A stretch of DNA of 64,000 nt, taken from Spirillospora albida. GTDB lineage: Bacteria > Actinomycetota > Actinomycetes > Streptosporangiales > Streptosporangiaceae. The DNA lies in contig NZ_JOFJ01000006.1 in assembly GCF_000718255.1 (NCBI RefSeq), forward strand, positions 1 to 64,000. Reading direction: 5' to 3'. The notes below the pieces were generated by a model, which saw nothing but the letters and a program-made list of their open reading frames with translations, was not told the origin of the DNA and did not search any database. Positions 26,590 through 35,011 of this stretch are shown here, piece after piece. The translations under genes were made by a program, and so were the position numbers. Numbering within the stretch: position 1 is the stretch's first letter; every line of letters begins with the position of its first letter.

Positions 26590-27675
26590 ATGGCGCAGCA
26601 GGTACGCGGGGTCATCGCACCGGGCAAGGGGCAGCCGGTGCGGATCGAGACGATCACCGTTCCGGATCCCGGGCCCGGCGAGGCGGTCGTCCAGGTCCAG
26701 GCGTGCGGGGTCTGCCACACCGACCTGCACTACCGCGAGGGCGGCATCAACGACGACTTCCCCTTCCTGCTCGGCCACGAGGCCGCCGGCGTCGTGGAGT
26801 CCGTGGGGGAGGGCGTCACCGAGGTCTCCCCCGGCGACTTCGTGGTCCTGAACTGGCGGGCCGTGTGCGGGCAGTGCCGCGCCTGCCTGCGGGGACGGCC
26901 CTGGTACTGCTTCGACACGCACAACGCGACGCGGCGGATGACGCTGGAGGACGGTACCGAGCTGTCCCCGGCGCTCGGCATCGGCGCGTTCGCCGACAAG
27001 ACGCTCGTCGCGGCCGGTCAGTGCACCCGGGTCGACGCGTCGGCGAAGCCGGCGGTCGCGGGCCTGCTCGGCTGCGGCGTGATGGCGGGACTCGGCGCCG
27101 CGATCAACACCGGCGGGGTCGGCCGCGGCGACTCGGTCGCGGTCATCGGCTGCGGCGGCGTCGGCGCGGCGGCCGTGCTCGGCGCCCGGCTGGCCGGCGC
27201 CGCGAAGATCATCGCCATCGACATCGACGACCGCAAGCTGACCACCGCGACGTCGCTCGGCGCCACCCACACCGTGAACGGCTCGGACGCGGACGTCGTC
27301 GCGGCCGTCCGGGAGCTGACCGGCGGATTCGGCGCCGACGTCGTGATCGACGCGGTCGGCCGCCCCGAGACCTACGAGCAGGCGTTCTACGCCCGCGACC
27401 TCGCCGGCACCGTGGTGCTCGTCGGCGTCCCGACGCCCGAGATGCGGCTCGAGCTGCCGCTGCTGGACGTGTTCGGGCGCGGCGGGACGCTGAAGTCGTC
27501 CTGGTACGGCGACTGCCTGCCGTCCCGCGACTTCCCGATGCTCGTCGACCTGTACCTCCAGGGCCGCCTCGACCTGGACGCGTTCGTGTCCGAGACGATC
27601 CCGCTGGACGGCGTCGAGGCCGCGTTCGAGAAGATGCACCACGGCGACGTCCTGCGCTCGGTGGTGGTCCTCTGA
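26590..27675 (+). CDS. mscR: S-(hydroxymethyl)mycothiol dehydrogenase
   Basis: 361 residues, zinc-dependent medium-chain dehydrogenase. Catalytic zinc ligands in CGVCHTD and GHEAAG, the structural zinc set CGQCRACLRGRPWYC and the Rossmann motif GCGGVGAAAV. The DLHYREGGINDDFPFLLGHE block is characteristic of the mycothiol-dependent formaldehyde dehydrogenase MscR, which oxidises hydroxymethyl-mycothiol and also reduces nitrosomycothiol. A TATAGG -10 candidate lies at 26551-26556. One-base overlap with the metallo-hydrolase gene that follows. Confidence 0.93.
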   Translation: MAQQVRGVIAPGKGQPVRIETITVPDPGPGEAVVQVQACGVCHTDLHYREGGINDDFPFLLGHEAAGVVESVGEGVTEVSPGDFVVLNWRAVCGQCRACLRGRPWYCFDTHNATRRMTLEDGTELSPALGIGAFADKTLVAAGQCTRVDASAKPAVAGLLGCGVMAGLGAAINTGGVGRGDSVAVIGCGGVGAAAVLGARLAGAAKIIAIDIDDRKLTTATSLGATHTVNGSDADVVAAVRELTGGFGADVVIDAVGRPETYEQAFYARDLAGTVVLVGVPTPEMRLELPLLDVFGRGGTLKSSWYGDCLPSRDFPMLVDLYLQGRLDLDAFVSETIPLDGVEAAFEKMHHGDVLRSVVVL

Positions 27676-28304
27676 TGGCGGCCCGGATCGACCACCTCGT
27701 CACGTCCGGCACGTTCTCCCTGGACGGCGGCACCTGGGACGTCGACAACAACGTCTGGATCGTGGGCGACGACGCCGAGGCGATCGTCATCGACGCCGCG
27801 CACGACGCCGCCGCGATCGCCGCCGCGCTGGGCGGCCGCCGCCTCGTCGCGATCGTGTCCACGCACGGGCACGACGACCACATCGACGCCGCCCCCGCCC
27901 TGGCCGCGGAGACGGGCGCGCGCGTCCTGCTGCACCCGGACGACCTGATGCTGTGGAAGCGGAGGCACCCCGGCCGCGATCCGGACGGCGCCCTCGCGGA
28001 CGGCCAAGTGATCACGGTGGCGGGCACGGAGCTGACCGTCCTGCACACCCCCGGCCACAGCCCCGGCGCGGTCTGCCTGCACGCACCGGCGCTCGGCACG
28101 GTCTTCTCCGGCGACACCCTGTTCCAGGGAGGGCCGGGCGCCACCGGGCGGTCGTTCTCCGACTTCCCGACGATCATCGCGTCGATCCGGGACCGGCTCC
28201 TGACGCTGCCGCCGGAGACGGTCGTCCGGACGGGGCACGGCGACAGCACCACGATCGGCGCGGAGGCACCCCACCTGGACGCCTGGATCGAGCGGGGCCA
28301 CTGA
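27675..28304 (+). CDS. MBL-fold metallo-hydrolase coupled to mscR
   Basis: 209 residues, glyoxalase-II-like. Metal motif THGHDDH near residue 59, second His in HTPGHSPG, bridging Asp in FSGDTLF and final His in RTGHGD. It is fused to mscR by a TGATG start/stop overlap, an arrangement common in actinobacteria. The likely job is thioester hydrolysis of S-formylmycothiol, completing formaldehyde oxidation to formate. That role is inferred from context. Confidence 0.9.
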   Translation: MAARIDHLVTSGTFSLDGGTWDVDNNVWIVGDDAEAIVIDAAHDAAAIAAALGGRRLVAIVSTHGHDDHIDAAPALAAETGARVLLHPDDLMLWKRRHPGRDPDGALADGQVITVAGTELTVLHTPGHSPGAVCLHAPALGTVFSGDTLFQGGPGATGRSFSDFPTIIASIRDRLLTLPPETVVRTGHGDSTTIGAEAPHLDAWIERGH

Positions 28305-28306
28305 CC

Positions 28307-29029
28307 GTGCGGCCGAAGGGGGCGGCCGTCCTCGCGCTGCTGGCCGCCGCGGGCTGCGGGCAGGCGGCCGAGGGCGCGTCCGTGGCGGTGCCGCCCACCG
28401 CCGCCCCGCCGGCGGCCGCGTCCCCGTCGCCGTCCCGCCCGTCCGTCCCGTCTCCGACGGCCTCACCGCTGCTGGGGCGGCCCGGCGGCTGGCGGATCAC
28501 GACGTACTACACGGCCGTCCAGAGCTTCTACAAGGGCAGGGCCGAGGCGGTGCGGGGCTGCCCCCGCCCGCGCTGCTCCAACGGCCGGGATCCGCTCGGC
28601 TCCTATCCGGAGGACTTCCTGAAGGTCGTCCGGATGGAGGGCAGCGGACGGCTGACGTCCGGGCCGAACAGGGGCCGGTACCTCAACTGGGCGACGGGCG
28701 TCGGGTTCTGGCTGGACGAGACCACCCGCGACTCGCGGGGGCTTCCGCTGCGCCCCTGGGAGTCGGCGGCCGTCGACCGGTCCGTCCTCGCCCGGGGGCA
28801 GCGGTTCCTGATCACCGGCTGCGGGCGCGACGGGAACGGACGCCCGACGCCCGCCGGCGCCTGCGCGCGGTTCCGGCAGGCCCGCTGGACGGTCACGGAC
28901 GTGTTCCGCCCCGGCCACGGCGGCGAGGGCCGCGCGGACCTCTACATCGGTGAGGAGACGGGCCCCGGCTTCGCCGGATCGAGCCCCTTTTACACGACCC
29001 TGCGCGGCGCCACCCTCGCCCCCGCCTAG
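28307..29029 (+). CDS. lipoprotein with 3D-like (double-psi barrel) domain
   Basis: 240 residues, GTG start two bases after the preceding stop. Signal peptide with AAGC lipobox (Cys about residue 18), a Ala/Pro/Ser-rich linker, then a domain with YYTAVQSFYKG, paired cysteines (CPRPRCSNG), EGSGRL, RYLNWATG and DLYIGEE that resembles the 3D/RlpA-type barrel fold found in wall-associated enzymes. It is probably anchored outside the membrane. It may bind or cleave peptidoglycan; activity is unproven. Its stop overlaps the convergent P-loop gene by four bases. Confidence 0.75.
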   Translation: MRPKGAAVLALLAAAGCGQAAEGASVAVPPTAAPPAAASPSPSRPSVPSPTASPLLGRPGGWRITTYYTAVQSFYKGRAEAVRGCPRPRCSNGRDPLGSYPEDFLKVVRMEGSGRLTSGPNRGRYLNWATGVGFWLDETTRDSRGLPLRPWESAAVDRSVLARGQRFLITGCGRDGNGRPTPAGACARFRQARWTVTDVFRPGHGGEGRADLYIGEETGPGFAGSSPFYTTLRGATLAPA

Positions 29030-29577
29030 CGGACCCCGTGAGCGGGCACATCGAACTCGATCTTGTCGAGGCCCGCGGCGGCGGACCGGGTCAGCACCGT
29101 GACGCCCGCGGCGGGCGGCAGGGCGCCCGTGCGGGCGCGCTCCATCAGCGGCGTCCAGCGGCGGCAGTGCCGGGCGAACACCGAGGGTGCCACGACGCGG
29201 CCCCGCGACAGCTGGCCCGCGCGGGCCGTCGCCGGGTCGACGTCGATGAGGATCAGGTGCACCGCGCCGCCCCGCCGCCGCGCCAGCCACGCGAACCCGT
29301 GCAGGAGCAGCGGCCACGTCCCGCGGGTGTGGGCGACCACGGGATGGCCAGCCCGGACGGCGCGCGCGATGCGCCACACGTGGGTGCCGTTGACGAGCGG
29401 CACCCGCAGCCGCGGCGGCACCGCGGCCAGCCGCAGGTCCCACCAGTTGCGGGCCTGGCGCGAGTCGATCACCCGGACGGGGCCGCACACGGCCGGACCC
29501 GTCTCGTCGCCCCGCAGCCCGTACAGCCGGTCGAGCAACGTGCTCTTTCCGGCCCCGGGCAGCCCGGCGACCAGCAC
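29026..29577 (-). CDS. P-loop NTP-binding protein, start uncertain
   Basis: 183 residues from the GTG at 29577. Walker A GLPGAGKST is at residues 5-13, and the rest resembles AAA/kinase-like ATP-binding proteins of actinomycetes (LLLHGFAWLARRRGGAVHLILIDVDPATA). With this start the first beta strand is cut short. In frame upstream, coding-like sequence (DDVDPLPALRYPASALV) continues to ~29660 but offers no ATG or GTG. An AGGAG (minus strand, 29645-29649) stands before an ATT at 29637-29635. The true N-terminus may therefore be ~20 residues longer with a rare start codon. Substrate unknown. Confidence 0.7.
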   Translation of the reverse strand: MLVAGLPGAGKSTLLDRLYGLRGDETGPAVCGPVRVIDSRQARNWWDLRLAAVPPRLRVPLVNGTHVWRIARAVRAGHPVVAHTRGTWPLLLHGFAWLARRRGGAVHLILIDVDPATARAGQLSRGRVVAPSVFARHCRRWTPLMERARTGALPPAAGVTVLTRSAAAGLDKIEFDVPAHGVR

Positions 29578-29823
29578 GAGCGCGCTCGCCGGATAGCGCA
29601 GCGCGGGCAGGGGATCGACGTCATCGCGGATGGGAATGATGTCGCTCCTGGTCTTGGCCCCGAGGTCGGTGACGTGGTGGTTGGAGAAACGAACACTTCA
29701 CGCCGCTTGTTCCGCCCCCGGACGGCCTGTTTCCCGCCCCGCCGCGGAATGCCGGAAATGGTACCGGTTTCGCCTCCACGCTGGGCGGAAGGAAGGCTCG
29801 AGACGGCTCAGAAGGGAAGGACC

Positions 29824-30666
29824 ATGCCGGCACCGATCGTCGTGGGCATCGATGGCTCCGCGCATGCCTGGCGGGCCCTGGACTGGGCGGCCGAACACGC
29901 CGTCCGGCACCGTCTCCCGCTGCTGCTCGTGCACGGCTCCCGGGCGCTGCTGCCCGACGGGAGCGTCCCGGAGGACGCGCTCCGCCATCTGGTCGCCGAA
30001 CGGGAGGACATGCTCGCCGAGGCGTGCCGGTACGCGCTCAAGACGCACCCGGGCCTGGACGTCACGACGCGGCTGGTGCCGCACGACCCGCGCCGAGCGC
30101 TGGAGGAGGAGAGCGGGCGCGCCTCGCTGGTGGCCGTCGGATCGCGCGGGCTCGGTGGGTTCGCCGGGCTGCTGCTGGGATCCGTCGGCGTCCACACGGT
30201 GGTGCACGCGCGGTGCCCGGTCCTCGTGGTCTCCCGCGCCGCGCGGTATCCCGCCGACGCGCCCGCGAGGATCGTGGTCGGGATCGAGGGCCGGCACGAC
30301 GAGAACGCGGTCCTCGACTGGGCCTTCACCGAGGCCGCGTCGAGCGGGGCCGGGATCGTCGCGCTGCACGCCGTTGGGGCGGAGTTCGGCACCCCCCGGG
30401 TCCGGGTGACCGAGGACATGGAGCTGTCGGAGGCCCTGGCGGGGTTCGGGGAACGCTTCCCCGAGGTCCCGGTGGTGCGCGACATCTCCGACCGTCCACC
30501 GGCGCAGGCCCTGGTGGACGCCTCCGAGGACGCCGCGCTCGTGGTGGTGGGCGCCCACCGCGGGCACGGCCCGGCGGGCATGGCGCTGGGGCGCCTCGGC
30601 CACGCGGTGCTGCGTCACGCGCACTGCCCCGTCGTCGTGGTGCCGCGAGGCGGCGCCGAGGAGTGA
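29824..30666 (+). CDS. tandem universal stress protein (two USP domains)
   Basis: 280 residues. Two UspA-like domains, each with the ATP-binding pattern: domain 1 IVVGIDGSAHAWRAL to VAVGSRGLGGFAGLLLGSV, domain 2 IVVGIEGRHDENAVL to VVVGAHRGHGPAGMALGRLGHAV. The G-2x-G-9x-G(S/T) motif is well kept in domain 1 and weaker in domain 2. Such proteins are stress- or dormancy-induced in actinobacteria, often by DevR/DosR. ATG after GAAGGGAAGGACC. It is followed by a strong terminator. Confidence 0.92.
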   Translation: MPAPIVVGIDGSAHAWRALDWAAEHAVRHRLPLLLVHGSRALLPDGSVPEDALRHLVAEREDMLAEACRYALKTHPGLDVTTRLVPHDPRRALEEESGRASLVAVGSRGLGGFAGLLLGSVGVHTVVHARCPVLVVSRAARYPADAPARIVVGIEGRHDENAVLDWAFTEAASSGAGIVALHAVGAEFGTPRVRVTEDMELSEALAGFGERFPEVPVVRDISDRPPAQALVDASEDAALVVVGAHRGHGPAGMALGRLGHAVLRHAHCPVVVVPRGGAEE

Positions 30667-30678
30667 TCCGCGGGTGAG

Positions 30679-30716
30679 AACGCCGAAGGCCCGGCCGGTG
30701 CCGGGCCTTCGGCGTT
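30679..30716 (+). terminator. strong intrinsic terminator after the USP gene
   Basis: A perfect 17-bp stem (30679-30695 with 30700-30716) around a CGGT loop. It lies 12 bases after the USP stop and also stands downstream of the minus-strand Hsp20 relic, so it may act in both directions. Confidence 0.9.
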
Positions 30717-30768
30717 CGCGACATCACCTCCGGAGGATCGCGGCCCATCGGGTGCCCGCGTCACCGCG

Positions 30769-30906
30769 TCACCGTGCGATGGTGATCCGCTTCGTCTCGC
30801 GTTCGGCGGCCCTCGGCATCGGCGCCTGGACCGCGAGGACGCCCTTGTCGAGGGACGCCTCGATGTCGTCGGTACCGAACAGGCCGGGGAAGACCACGTG
30901 CCGCCT
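30769..30906 (-). pseudogene. Hsp20/alpha-crystallin C-terminal relic
   Basis: The last ~45 codons before the minus-strand stop read RRHVVFPGLFGTDDIEASLD then KGVLAVQAPMPRAAERETKR, which is the C-terminal part of the alpha-crystallin domain and the tail of Hsp20 proteins (normally ~145 residues). Nothing upstream in any frame resembles the N-terminal two thirds; the open frame continues to 31128 with unrelated Pro/Arg-rich sequence. I read this as a truncated small heat-shock gene. It lies between USP and OsmC genes, the usual company of Hsp20. Confidence 0.7.
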
Positions 30907-31248
30907 GTGGCGCTCCAGTGCTCTCGTGGTGCCTCCTTCCGCTCGGAGTCCGGGGACACCCCCGGTGGGGAGGCTCGCGGGAGCCGGTGTGCTCCGTCTT
31001 GGCGACGGTGGGTCGTGCGGGCGATGCCGCCGAATCATTCGCTCCGGTTCCTGGTCCCATCCCCATCGGTGGGTGCCACATTCATGTTGTCCCCGGTGGG
31101 GGCGGTGCGGCCACGGGCCTTCGGTCACCGCGCGCCGGGACCAACGTCCCGCCTGCCGCCGCGGCTCGGGACCTTCGGCTCGATTCCCGGGAAGCCCCGT
31201 GGAAAGGCTTCTGGTGACGAGCGATTACCCATGGGAGGAGGTGGCGTG

Positions 31249-31680
31249 ATGACCGAGATCAGAGTCGTCCACAGTGAGGGTGACGCCTTCGCCGTCGTGC
31301 TGCGCGACCACGTGGTCTCCGTGGATCAGCCGTACTCGGCGGGAGGCACGGACACCGGTCCCACCCCGGTCGAGCTGTTCGTGGCGTCCGTCGCCGCGTG
31401 CGCGGCCCACTGCGCGCGGGGCCACCTGCGGCGGCTGGGACTGCCCGCCGGCGGGCTGGAGGTCACCGCGGACTTCGCGATGGGCGAGGGCGCCCTCGCC
31501 GGGGTGTCGCGCATCGCGCTGGCGGTGCGGCCGCCCCTGGCCGTGCGGGGCGCCGTGCTCGACGGGCTCCTGGACGCCGTCCGGCGCTGCGCCGTGCGCA
31601 ACTCGATCATCGATCCGCCGCGGATCGGCGTCGAGGTCGTCGCCGAGGGGACGGCGGTCGCCGCCGCGAGCGCGGTGTGA
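31249..31680 (+). CDS. OsmC family protein
   Basis: 143 residues. OsmC features: GGTDTGPTPVELFVASVAAC with the first redox cysteine, and a second cysteine in RRCAVRNSI near the C-terminus; the pair forms the peroxidase active site in OsmC/Ohr relatives. Probable role: reduction of organic peroxides or related thiol chemistry under stress. The start ATG follows GGGAGGAGGTGGCGTG. The upstream region (30907-31248) contains two CCTTCGG-centred boxes considered in the findings. Confidence 0.88.
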   Translation: MTEIRVVHSEGDAFAVVLRDHVVSVDQPYSAGGTDTGPTPVELFVASVAACAAHCARGHLRRLGLPAGGLEVTADFAMGEGALAGVSRIALAVRPPLAVRGAVLDGLLDAVRRCAVRNSIIDPPRIGVEVVAEGTAVAAASAV

Positions 31681-31812
31681 GGACCTTCGGCCCGTGGAGG
31701 GACGGACCAGCCGCCCTACACCGCCGCCGCCCGTCGGCGGAGGGTGGAGGGCGGCGGGCCGTCCGGTCGCGCCCCGCCCGTGGGTCGCCGGGCCGCGAGC
31801 GAAGGAGGGGAC

Positions 31813-32478
31813 ATGAACGGTCGGCAGACGCCGGTTCGTGTCGAAGGGCGCCTGGACGAGCCGCTGTCACGGTGGCTGTGGCTGGTGAAGTGGCTGCTCC
31901 TGATCCCGCACTACGTCGTGCTGCTCTTCCTCGGGCTCGCGTTGGCGGTCCTGACCGTCGTGGCGCTCTTCGCCGTCCTGTTCACGGGCCGCTACCCCCG
32001 CTCGATCTTCGACTTCAACGTCGGCGTGCTGCGCTGGTTCTGGCGGGTGGCGTTCTACGGCTACGGAGCCCTGGGAACCGACCGGTACCCGCCCTTCACC
32101 CTCCAGGACGTCGCCGACTATCCGGCCCGTCTCCAGATCGACTTCCCCGGGCGGCTGTCCCGGGGCCTGGTCCTGGTGAAGTGGTGGCTCCTGGCCGTCC
32201 CCCACCTGCTGATCCTCGCGGCGTTCTCCGGGGGGCTCGGCGCCGCCGGCCAGGAGGACTGGGCGTGGCGGTCGCCGGGCCTGATCGGCCTGCTGGTCCT
32301 CATCGCGGCCGTCGGCCTGCTGTTCACCGCGCGTTACCTGCGCGGGATCTTCGACTTCGTCATGGGCATGCAGCGTTGGACGATGCGGGTCGCGGCGTAC
32401 GTACTGCTGATGACCGATGCCTACCCGCCGTTCCGGCTGGACCAGGGCGGCGACGAATCCCGGAGGGACGACGCATGA
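31813..32478 (+). CDS. DUF4389 membrane protein
   Basis: 221 residues with two similar halves, each a pair of membrane helices followed by a conserved loop: WLVKWLLLIPHYVVL ... TGRYPRSIFDFNVGVLRW, then LVKWWLLAVPHLLIL ... ARYLRGIFDFVMGMQRW. The repeated PH, (I)FDF and RW blocks are the DUF4389 signature. Function is unknown; family members often sit near stress genes. ATG after GAAGGAGGGGAC. Its stop overlaps the next gene by four bases. Confidence 0.88.
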   Translation: MNGRQTPVRVEGRLDEPLSRWLWLVKWLLLIPHYVVLLFLGLALAVLTVVALFAVLFTGRYPRSIFDFNVGVLRWFWRVAFYGYGALGTDRYPPFTLQDVADYPARLQIDFPGRLSRGLVLVKWWLLAVPHLLILAAFSGGLGAAGQEDWAWRSPGLIGLLVLIAAVGLLFTARYLRGIFDFVMGMQRWTMRVAAYVLLMTDAYPPFRLDQGGDESRRDDA

Positions 32479-32936
32479 ACGGGTCACGCGACCACGGAGC
32501 CCGGACGGCCGGCAGAGGCCGGCCGGTGAACCTGGAGCGGCGCCTGCGCGAGCAGCACCGGCTCTGCCTGCCCGCGCTCGCGAGGCTGCGGCTGCTGGCC
32601 ATGGCGCCGTCCGGCGGCGGAGGCGGAACGGAGCTGCGGAGGGCGACGGACGAGGTCATGGCCGAGCTGGGCGCCGCCGAGCGCCTCCTGCTCGACTCGC
32701 TGCGGGACAGCGTGCGCGCGAGGCCGATCGGGCACCTCCTGGCATGCCGCGTCAACCGCCTGGCGATCGTGGCCGAGCACGCGGCCGTGGCGGCGGAGGC
32801 GGGGGACGTCCCCGCTCAGCGGGCCCTGCTGTACCAGTTCAACGCGCTCGCCGAGGCGATGTGGAAGGTCCAGCTCGGCGTCCGGCCCGGCAGGGAGTGC
32901 GCGAGCCGGATCTCCGTGGGCCAGGGCGCCGGGTAG
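32475..32936 (+). CDS. hypothetical helical protein coupled to the DUF4389 gene
   Basis: 153 residues, Ala/Leu/Arg-rich and probably all-helical (LERRLREQHRLCLPALARLRLL, ALLYQFNALAEAMWKVQLG). No signal peptide or membrane segment. I do not recognise a family. The ATGA overlap with the DUF4389 gene predicts co-translation and a functional link with that membrane protein. Confidence 0.7.
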   Translation: MNGSRDHGARTAGRGRPVNLERRLREQHRLCLPALARLRLLAMAPSGGGGGTELRRATDEVMAELGAAERLLLDSLRDSVRARPIGHLLACRVNRLAIVAEHAAVAAEAGDVPAQRALLYQFNALAEAMWKVQLGVRPGRECASRISVGQGAG

Positions 32937-32974
32937 GGCGGCGCCGGGCCTCACCGCGCGGACGACGGAGGCCA

Positions 32975-33020
32975 TTGCGGGGAGGGGGGAGCGGACGCTA
33001 GCCTGGACACCTGTCCAGGC
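32975..33020 (+). promoter_or_regulatory. promoter with overlapping 20-base palindromic operator
   Basis: TTGCGG (32975-32980), 18 bases, TAGCCT (32999-33004) form a plausible sigma-70-type promoter. Overlapping the -10 is a palindrome of two 9-base arms, GCCTGGACA and TGTCCAGGC, around CC (33001-33020). The core GGACA-nn-TGTCC recurs before the GMC oxidoreductase gene (35012-35023). The geometry fits a TetR-type repressor; none is encoded in the window. Confidence 0.7.
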
Positions 33021-33076
33021 AGGTGGCCAGCCGATCGCGGCCGGCCGCGGTGCCGGCTTCCCGGACGAGGAGGACC

Positions 33077-34180
33077 ATGGCCATCCGCGTTCTGCACGTG
33101 GCGACCGGCAACGTCGGCCGCATCGTCCTGTCGCAGCTGATCGAGGACCCCCGGTTCGAGCTGGTCGGGCTGGTGGTGTCCAGCCCGGAGAAGGTCGGCC
33201 GGGACGCCGGCGAGCTCGCCGGCCTGGACGCGGTCACCGGTGTGACGGCCACCGGCGACCTGGACGCGGCACTGGCCCTGCGGCCGGACTGCACCGCCTA
33301 CTGCGCGATCGGCGAGACCCGGTTGTCCGGCGCGCTCGGAGACGTCCGGCGGATCCTCGCCTCGGGGAGCGATGTCGTGGCGTCCTCCCCGGTGCCGCTG
33401 ATCCACCCGTGGGGACTGCTGCCGGACCGCATGATCGGGCCCGTCGAGGAGGCGTGCCGGGAGGGCGGGACGAGCCTGTTCGTCACCGGTGTGGATCCCG
33501 GGTGGGTCAACGACCTGCTGCCGTTCGCGATCGCCAGCACGTGCCAGCGGGTGGAGCACGTGCGCTGCTCGGAGATCGCCGATTACGCCAGCTACGACGG
33601 CGGCCCGGTGCTTTTCGGCTTCATGGGTTTCGGCCGGCCGGTGGGGGACACGGCGCCGATGTTCCGGCCGGGCATGCTCGCGGCGTCCTGGGGGGTCAGC
33701 CTCCGGATGCTGGCCCGCGGGTTCGGTCTCGAGCTCGACGAGATCACCGAGTGGTTCGAGCTGGAGCCCGCGCCGGAGGCGTTCGACGTGGCCGCCGGGC
33801 ACATCCCCGCGGGCGGGGTGGCGGCCATGCGGTTCCAGATCCGCGGTGTCGTCGCCGGCAGGGAGGTACTGGTCATCGACCACACCAACCGGCTCCGCGG
33901 CGACCTGCGCCCCGACTGGCCCCAGCCGGCGCAGGAGGGCGGCTCCTACCGCGTCGAGATCACCGGCGAGCCGTCCTACCGCGTCGACGTCTGCCCGACC
34001 AGCGCCAGGGGCGACCACAACCACTCCGCGATCGCGTCCGGCGCCGGGCGGATCGTCAACGCGATCCCCGACGTCGTCGCGGCGCCGCCGGGCCTGCGGA
34101 CGCCGCTCGACCTGCCCTTCAACACCGCGCGCGGCGTCTTCGCGGCGGCCCTGGCCGATGCGCGACAGATGACCCGCTGA
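33077..34180 (+). CDS. dihydrodipicolinate-reductase-like NAD(P)-binding protein
   Basis: 367 residues. N-terminal Rossmann fold (IRVLHVATGNVGRIVLSQL) of the DapB-like type, then a catalytic-like domain with FVTGVDPGWVNDLLP and PVPLIHPWG. Proteins of this type are frequent in mycobacterial lipid/steroid loci, and related enzymes include 2,4-diaminopentanoate dehydrogenase. The exact substrate is unknown, and lysine synthesis is unlikely from context. First gene under the 33001-33020 operator; the SDR gene follows after 17 bases. Confidence 0.82.
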   Translation: MAIRVLHVATGNVGRIVLSQLIEDPRFELVGLVVSSPEKVGRDAGELAGLDAVTGVTATGDLDAALALRPDCTAYCAIGETRLSGALGDVRRILASGSDVVASSPVPLIHPWGLLPDRMIGPVEEACREGGTSLFVTGVDPGWVNDLLPFAIASTCQRVEHVRCSEIADYASYDGGPVLFGFMGFGRPVGDTAPMFRPGMLAASWGVSLRMLARGFGLELDEITEWFELEPAPEAFDVAAGHIPAGGVAAMRFQIRGVVAGREVLVIDHTNRLRGDLRPDWPQPAQEGGSYRVEITGEPSYRVDVCPTSARGDHNHSAIASGAGRIVNAIPDVVAAPPGLRTPLDLPFNTARGVFAAALADARQMTR

Positions 34181-34197
34181 CAGAGAGGACACAGGCG

Positions 34198-34935
34198 ATG
34201 GGACGTGTGGACGGGAAGGTCGCCCTGATCAGCGGTGGCGCGCGCGGCATCGGAGCGGCCAGCGCGCGCGCACTGGCGGCCGAGGGCGCCAGGGTCGTGA
34301 TCGGCGACATCCTCGACGACGAGGGCGCGGCGGTCGCGGACGGTCTGGGGAACGCGGCCCGCTACATCCACCTGGACGTGACGAGCGCCGAGGACTGGAC
34401 GGCCGCGGTCGAGACCGCCGTCCGCGAGTTCGGTGGCCTGAACGTGCTGTTCAACAACGCGGGGATCGCCAACGGCGCGGCCATCCAGCGGTTCGGGCTG
34501 GAGAAGTGGCGGCACATCATCGACGTCAATCTCACCGGCCCCTTCCTCGGCATCCGCGCCGCCACCGAGGCGCTGATCGCGGCGGGCGGCGGCTCGATCA
34601 TCAACAACTCGTCCATCGAGGGGTTGCGCGGCACCTCCTGGGCGCACGGCTACGTGGCGTCGAAGTGGGGGCTGCGCGGCCTCACCAAGTCGGTCGCCGT
34701 CGAACTCGCCCCGCACGGCATCCGGGTCAACTCGCTGCATCCCGGGCTGATCCGCACCCCCATCACCGAGGGCATTCCCGACGACATGGTGCCGATCCCG
34801 CTCGGCCGCCCCGGGCAGCCCGAGGACGTCGCGTCCTTCGTGCTCTTCCTCGCCAGCGACGAGTCGTCGTACGCCACCGGGTCCGAGTTCGTCATCGACG
34901 GGGGCACCGTCAACCAGATCCCGCACAAGGCCTGA
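34198..34935 (+). CDS. short-chain dehydrogenase/reductase, 3alpha/20beta-HSD-like
   Basis: 245 residues. Classical SDR: cofactor motif SGGARGIGAAS (TGxxxGxG variant), NNAG, catalytic Ser in NNSSIEG, and Tyr/Lys in YVASKWG. The acidic residue after beta2 (IGDI) favours NAD(H). The sequence recalls the 3-alpha-(or 20-beta)-hydroxysteroid dehydrogenase group. Together with the KstR-type operator downstream this suggests steroid or hydroxyacyl substrates. Co-transcribed with the gene before it. Confidence 0.9.
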   Translation: MGRVDGKVALISGGARGIGAASARALAAEGARVVIGDILDDEGAAVADGLGNAARYIHLDVTSAEDWTAAVETAVREFGGLNVLFNNAGIANGAAIQRFGLEKWRHIIDVNLTGPFLGIRAATEALIAAGGGSIINNSSIEGLRGTSWAHGYVASKWGLRGLTKSVAVELAPHGIRVNSLHPGLIRTPITEGIPDDMVPIPLGRPGQPEDVASFVLFLASDESSYATGSEFVIDGGTVNQIPHKA

Positions 34936-34978
34936 CCCCGCGAGCGGCGCGCCCGCTCCCGCTCAGCGGAAGATCCAC

Positions 34979-34992
34979 TAGAACCTGTTCTA
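34979..34992 (+). promoter_or_regulatory. perfect KstR-type operator
   Basis: TAGAACCTGTTCTA is a perfect palindrome and fits the KstR consensus T-nn-AAC-nn-GTT-nn-A with the preferred TAGAAC half-sites. KstR is the TetR-family repressor of cholesterol catabolism genes in mycobacteria and rhodococci. The site lies 60 bases before the GMC oxidoreductase start, and a TATTTT -10 candidate (34991-34996) overlaps its right end. Confidence 0.75.
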
Positions 34993-35011
34993 TTTTTCTG
35001 GAATAGTGACT

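Noticed and set aside
30769..31128. A complete small heat-shock gene
   Set aside because: Only the C-terminal third resembles Hsp20; the N-terminal part of the open frame is unrelated sequence.
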